From Burkholderiaceae bacterium (lineage in GTDB: Bacteria > Pseudomonadota > Gammaproteobacteria > Burkholderiales > Burkholderiaceae): a stretch of DNA of 64,000 bases. Both the position numbers and the translations under genes were made by a program. The DNA is taken from contig CANJBQ010000006.1 of NCBI GenBank assembly GCA_947472645.1, forward strand, positions 48,116-112,115. Reading direction: 5' to 3'. A model generated the notes under the pieces. That model saw only the letters and a program-made list of their open reading frames with translations. It was not told the DNA's origin and searched no databases. Below are positions 61,010 to 64,000 of this stretch, piece after piece (the first letter of the stretch is position 1; each line of letters opens with the position of its first letter).

Positions 61010-62176
61010 CTATTGAACGATAGTTTGCATCAGTTGATATAAATCATTTTGCCCCTCAAAACCAATCCCTGGCCGATCCGACAAATACATCATTCCATCA
61101 CTCAGTTTGGCATCATCATGAAAACCAGCAAATGCACCAAATACATCTGGATATGCTTCACAACCACCTAAGCCAAAGCCTGCAACGATAGCCAAAGTCA
61201 TTAGGTTCCCACCGTGTGGAAATACTGAAGAACGACTCCAACCGAGCCCTTCCATCATCTCTAAGGTTTTCGCAAATTGAGTAATTCCGTAAGATTGTGG
61301 AACATCTATTTGAATAATGTCCGACTGAGCTCGAAGCCGTCCAAAGCGAATTAAGTTTTTAACATCAATGGTTGAAAATACATTTTCGCCAGTAGCAATC
61401 GGCGCGTCATATAGATCAACTAAGTCACTGAGTAATTCAAAATCTAAAGGATCAGTCGGCTCTTCAAGCCATCTAAGACCATAAGGTCTCAAGGCGTTCA
61501 CATACTCAATGGCTCTCGGTCTTTGCCAAGCAGCATTGGCATCTACAGCCAACTGTTGGGCAGACCCTACTATCTGGATTGCAGCATCAATTCTTGTCAT
61601 ATCCTCTTCAATCGACGCTCCACCAACTTTAATTTTCATGACTTGATAGCCTTCATCCATCCGCTTCTTAATCTCATCTTGTAATTGGATGAGACCTTTG
61701 CCAGGCGCGTACCAACCTCCACCAACGTAACAAGGAACTTTAGAAGGCAAATGAGCTTTGTTAAAAAGCTTCGCTAAAACCACATACAGTGGCTGTTGTT
61801 CGATCTTGGCAACCAAATCCCAGACAGCAACTTCAATGGTTCCAATGGGTACCGAGCGCTCGGTATGACCGCCAGGTTTCTCGCGTTGCATCATGCATGC
61901 TAAAACTTTACTAGGATCAAAGTTATTTCCCAACTCATTTAAAAGTGACTCAGGTTTTGCTGACATTATTCTTGGAATAAAGCGATCACGCATTTGCGCG
62001 CCACATGCATAACGCCCTGTTGAATTAAATGCATAACCAACAAGAGGTTGGCCATCTCGAATCACGTCAGAGATTACTGCAACGACAGAAGTTGTCATCT
62101 CAGAAAAATCAAAAGCCGCATTACGTAAATTACTGTTTAAAGGAACGCTGATTTCACGAATGGCTGTGATTTTCAT
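61010..62176 (-). CDS. Mandelate racemase/muconate lactonizing enzyme-family protein (enolase superfamily)
   Basis: This 388-residue protein has the superfamily catalytic residues: K181 and K183 in MKIKVGG, metal ligands D212 (VDANAAW), E238/E239 (LEEPTDP) and E264 (ATGENVFS), and H321 in VFPHGGNL. The KxK and His pair point to the mandelate-racemase subgroup (dehydratases, racemases, cycloisomerases). It could be an acid-sugar dehydratase or a cycloisomerase of an aromatic-acid route; the flanking GST and CMD genes do not decide. It lies 18 bases after the GST gene. Confidence 0.9.
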   Translation of the reverse strand: MKITAIREISVPLNSNLRNAAFDFSEMTTSVVAVISDVIRDGQPLVGYAFNSTGRYACGAQMRDRFIPRIMSAKPESLLNELGNNFDPSKVLACMMQREKPGGHTERSVPIGTIEVAVWDLVAKIEQQPLYVVLAKLFNKAHLPSKVPCYVGGGWYAPGKGLIQLQDEIKKRMDEGYQVMKIKVGGASIEEDMTRIDAAIQIVGSAQQLAVDANAAWQRPRAIEYVNALRPYGLRWLEEPTDPLDFELLSDLVDLYDAPIATGENVFSTIDVKNLIRFGRLRAQSDIIQIDVPQSYGITQFAKTLEMMEGLGWSRSSVFPHGGNLMTLAIVAGFGLGGCEAYPDVFGAFAGFHDDAKLSDGMMYLSDRPGIGFEGQNDLYQLMQTIVQ

Positions 62177-62194
62177 CGAAAAAGTCCGATCTTT

Positions 62195-62824
62195 TTAGGT
62201 CAATGGAGCTGTTGAATACTTTTGAAAGCCTGGCCGAGCTTGCACCCTGACATACCAAGCATCTAAATATTTCATAACAGGCCGCTCAATAGGTAAGTTA
62301 TACCAACGGTAACAAAGAAGCGCTAATGGAATATCAGCAATCGTAAACACATTGCCGGCAATAAATGGACTTTTGCTCAAAGCTTGATCTAAGATCGCCA
62401 TGGTTTGAACGAACGCTTGACGTGTAGACTCTAGATCTTTTAAATTTCTTTGATCTTCGGGCGTTCTAATCCATCCCCAAAATAACGTTCTCATCGGTGG
62501 CCAACCCACCGTGTTATACCAATCCAGCCATTGATCAATCTTGGCACAAATTTGTAAATCCTCTGGATAGAGCGCCTTGTGTTGATCGAATTTACGGGTG
62601 AGGTAACGCATAATGCTGTGGGATTCCCAGAGAATAAAACCATCATCATCAATCGTTGGAACTAAACCATTCGGATTTTTATTTTTATATTCCTCTGTTT
62701 TATTGACCCCATATTCCATTCCGGCATCAATCCGATGAAAAGGTAAGTTCATGTCCTCACATGCCCATAATACTTTTTGTACATTAATCGAGTTTGTGCG
62801 TCCCCAAATCGTTAAATCACTCAT
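62195..62824 (-). CDS. Glutathione S-transferase-family protein
   Basis: This 209-residue protein has an N-terminal thioredoxin-like domain (TIWGRTNSINVQKVLWACE, Ser of NSINVQKV as likely catalytic residue; NPNGLVPTI and ESHSIMRYL as GSH-binding motifs) and a C-terminal helical domain. It lacks the SSCSxR motif of zeta-class maleylpyruvate isomerases. AAGGC before the ATG supports the start. It is first in the minus-strand unit and divergent from the NTF2-like gene; a detoxification or ring-processing role is possible. Confidence 0.9.
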   Translation of the reverse strand: MSDLTIWGRTNSINVQKVLWACEDMNLPFHRIDAGMEYGVNKTEEYKNKNPNGLVPTIDDDGFILWESHSIMRYLTRKFDQHKALYPEDLQICAKIDQWLDWYNTVGWPPMRTLFWGWIRTPEDQRNLKDLESTRQAFVQTMAILDQALSKSPFIAGNVFTIADIPLALLCYRWYNLPIERPVMKYLDAWYVRVQARPGFQKYSTAPLT

Positions 62825-62854
62825 ATTTGCCTTATCGCTTGTTATTTGTCGTTC

Positions 62855-62868
62855 AATGATAAATCATT
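62855..62868. promoter_or_regulatory. 14-bp palindrome between GST and NTF2-like genes
   Basis: AATGAT (62855-62860), AA, ATCATT (62863-62868): 6-base arms and a 2-base spacer, 31 bases before the GST start and 74 before the NTF2-like start. It may be an operator for a dimeric regulator. Its AT-rich arms could arise by chance, so confidence is modest. Confidence 0.35.
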
Positions 62869-62941
62869 CGAAAAAAAATCAGATTACAATTTATAACATT
62901 GAGCATAAGCCTCATTCTTAAAAATATAAGGAAAACGAAAT

Positions 62942-63547
62942 ATGAACACGGCAGACACAAACCCGCTTGTAGAAAAACAATTAATTCGTGAAGTTGTCGA
63001 AAACTGGGTAGTGTGGCGTGACTCAGGACAATGGGAAAAATTTAAAACGGTTTGGCATAGTGATGGTGTCATGATGGCGACATGGTTCCAAGGTCATTTT
63101 GAGGAGTTTATTAAAGTTTCTATCGAAGGCTGGAACAAGGGCGTGAGTATTTTGCACTTCTTGGGCGGCTGTAGCGTAGAGCTGAATGGTCACCGAGCAA
63201 TCGCACAAACCAAAATGACAATCACTCAACGCGGCCCTGTCGACGGCGTCATGTGTGATGTTGTATGTACAGGTCGTTTTTATGATTTTATGGAAAAGCG
63301 TGAAGGCCGATGGGGTGTCGTACTACGTCAACCTATCTATGAAAAAGATCGTCTGAATCCCCTTGATCCAGCCGCTCATCTGGAATTAGATAAAAGCCTA
63401 CTAGAGCAGTTTCCGGAAGGATATCGCCATTTGGCCTATATTCAGACTAAACTAGGATTTACTGTTAAAACAGACATGCCCCAATTAAAAGGCCCCTCTG
63501 TTGAAGCGCTTTATCAACGTGGTCAAGATTGGTTAAATCATGTTTAA
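62942..63547 (+). CDS. NTF2-like/SnoaL-family protein
   Basis: This 201-residue protein has the NTF2/SnoaL alpha+beta pattern: an N-terminal helix with REVVENWVVWRDSGQWEKF, HSDGVMMATWF and the beta-sheet segments VMCDVVCTGRFYDFM and WGVVLRQPIYEKDR. Members include ring-hydroxylating dioxygenase beta subunits, polyketide cyclases and ketosteroid isomerases. AAGGA before the ATG supports the start. Bug receptor 12 begins eight bases inside its 3' end, so the two are coupled. Function unknown; a small-molecule isomerase or hydrolase is possible. Confidence 0.85.
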   Translation: MNTADTNPLVEKQLIREVVENWVVWRDSGQWEKFKTVWHSDGVMMATWFQGHFEEFIKVSIEGWNKGVSILHFLGGCSVELNGHRAIAQTKMTITQRGPVDGVMCDVVCTGRFYDFMEKREGRWGVVLRQPIYEKDRLNPLDPAAHLELDKSLLEQFPEGYRHLAYIQTKLGFTVKTDMPQLKGPSVEALYQRGQDWLNHV

Positions 63548-64000
63548 AAAATATGGGTTAGGTTTACTGAGGTTACTCTTGCTAAGTTCCATTTGCTTGA
63601 TGGTTCAAGTAAAAGCTCAAACGAATTTTCCTGATAAGCCTCTCCATATTATTGTGCCTCAACCACCAGGTGGTGGCTTCGACTATGTAGGACGTGTCCT
63701 TGCTGACAAAATGGCTCCACTTATGAAAGAAAGCATTATTGTTGAAAATCGCCCTGGAGTGGGGACTGTAGTCGGTACGGATTATGTCGCCAAGCTTCCA
63801 CCCGATGGATACACTGCCGTTGTAGGCTCTATCTCCAATATGGTGATGAATCCTTGGCTCTATAAAACCCTACCCTATGACCCTATTAAGGACTTTGTTC
63901 CTGTAGGACTAGCCATCAGTTATAGCTATACCTTAATCGGACGAAAGGGTTTACCTTTTAATGATTTAAAAGGTCTCATCCAGTATGCAAAAGATAACCC
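63540..64000 (+). CDS. Bug/TctC-family periplasmic solute receptor 12, 3' end outside window
   Basis: 153 codons are present before the right edge. ATG at 63540 overlaps the NTF2-like stop by eight bases. The signal peptide is MFKKYGLGLLRLLLLSSI with cleavage near VKAQ, and the family motifs are NFPDKPLHIIVPQPPGG, VENRPGVGTVVG and PPDGYTAVV. LPYDPIKDFVPV follows as usual. It is a receptor by clear family match; the C-terminus and ligand cannot be seen. Confidence 0.92.
   Translation, partial: MFKKYGLGLLRLLLLSSICLMVQVKAQTNFPDKPLHIIVPQPPGGGFDYVGRVLADKMAPLMKESIIVENRPGVGTVVGTDYVAKLPPDGYTAVVGSISNMVMNPWLYKTLPYDPIKDFVPVGLAISYSYTLIGRKGLPFNDLKGLIQYAKDN

Noticed and set aside
62195-62824. Maleylpyruvate isomerase completing the gentisate route
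   Set aside because: The N-terminal motif is NSINVQKV, not the zeta-class SSCSxR; it is also 35 kb away from the dioxygenase.
1-64000. Mobile elements, tRNA genes, CRISPR arrays or phage genes
   Set aside because: No transposase, integrase, tRNA-like cloverleaf, direct-repeat array or phage gene was recognised anywhere in the window.

Overview
The window looks like a chromosomal catabolic region from an AT-rich betaproteobacterium, probably Burkholderiales; a Polynucleobacter-like freshwater lineage is possible but unproven. The main reason is the family content. There are twelve Bug/TctC-type periplasmic receptors (eleven complete, one cut by the right edge), a family expanded mainly in Burkholderiales. 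By eye the base composition is around 40 % GC. I see no tRNA, rRNA, insertion sequence, phage gene or CRISPR array, and no gene-free stretch longer than about 205 bases.

Left block (1-14141). A two-gene thiamine-diphosphate decarboxylase (sulfopyruvate/phosphonopyruvate decarboxylase type, minus strand) diverges from a LysR regulator. The regulator is followed on the same strand by a likely operon of eleven genes. These are a CoxG-like protein, the three subunits of a molybdenum hydroxylase (FAD, Mo, 2Fe-2S), an aldehyde dehydrogenase, an amidase, a crotonase-fold protein, a FAS1-like/MaoC hydratase, an acyl-CoA dehydrogenase, a CaiB-type CoA-transferase and a CitE-type lyase. The last four resemble the Pseudomonas itaconate (ich/ict/ccl) gene set. 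The whole reads as hydroxylation of a ring or N-heterocycle, aldehyde oxidation, amide cleavage and CoA-dependent cleavage of a branched C5 acid.

Middle block (14145-46554). Short modules alternate between strands, each pairing one or two Bug receptors with hydrolases or ring-processing enzymes. They include a gamma-glutamyltransferase, alpha/beta hydrolases, a ThDP enzyme of the acetolactate-synthase family, a gentisate-dioxygenase-like cupin with a fumarylacetoacetate-hydrolase-family protein, two class II aldolases, a 4,5-dihydroxyphthalate-decarboxylase-like protein, a flavin monooxygenase, metal-dependent amidohydrolases and an SDR. No TctA/TctB membrane partner and no ABC permease for the orphan binding proteins is present. 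A cytochrome c'/cytochrome b561 pair sits at 30057-31176.

Envelope block (46547-57200, minus strand). It contains an MFS transporter, an RND efflux set (outer-membrane factor, adaptor, pump) and a four-gene Mce/Mla-type lipid ABC system (STAS-permease, ATPase, MlaD-like, PqiC-like lipoprotein). A strong intrinsic terminator at 57330-57361 separates it from the next unit.

Right block (57374-64000). A minus-strand run holds a GST, an enolase-superfamily enzyme, a carboxymuconolactone-decarboxylase-family protein, a Tat-signal amidohydrolase and a CocE-like hydrolase. It diverges from an NTF2-like protein that overlaps the twelfth Bug gene.

Only one transcription factor is encoded in the window, yet several divergent promoter regions carry different perfect inverted repeats, so most regulators must lie elsewhere. 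Three main genes are preceded by 7-11 codon open frames whose stop codons overlap the main start (ATGA/GTGA), suggesting translational coupling.
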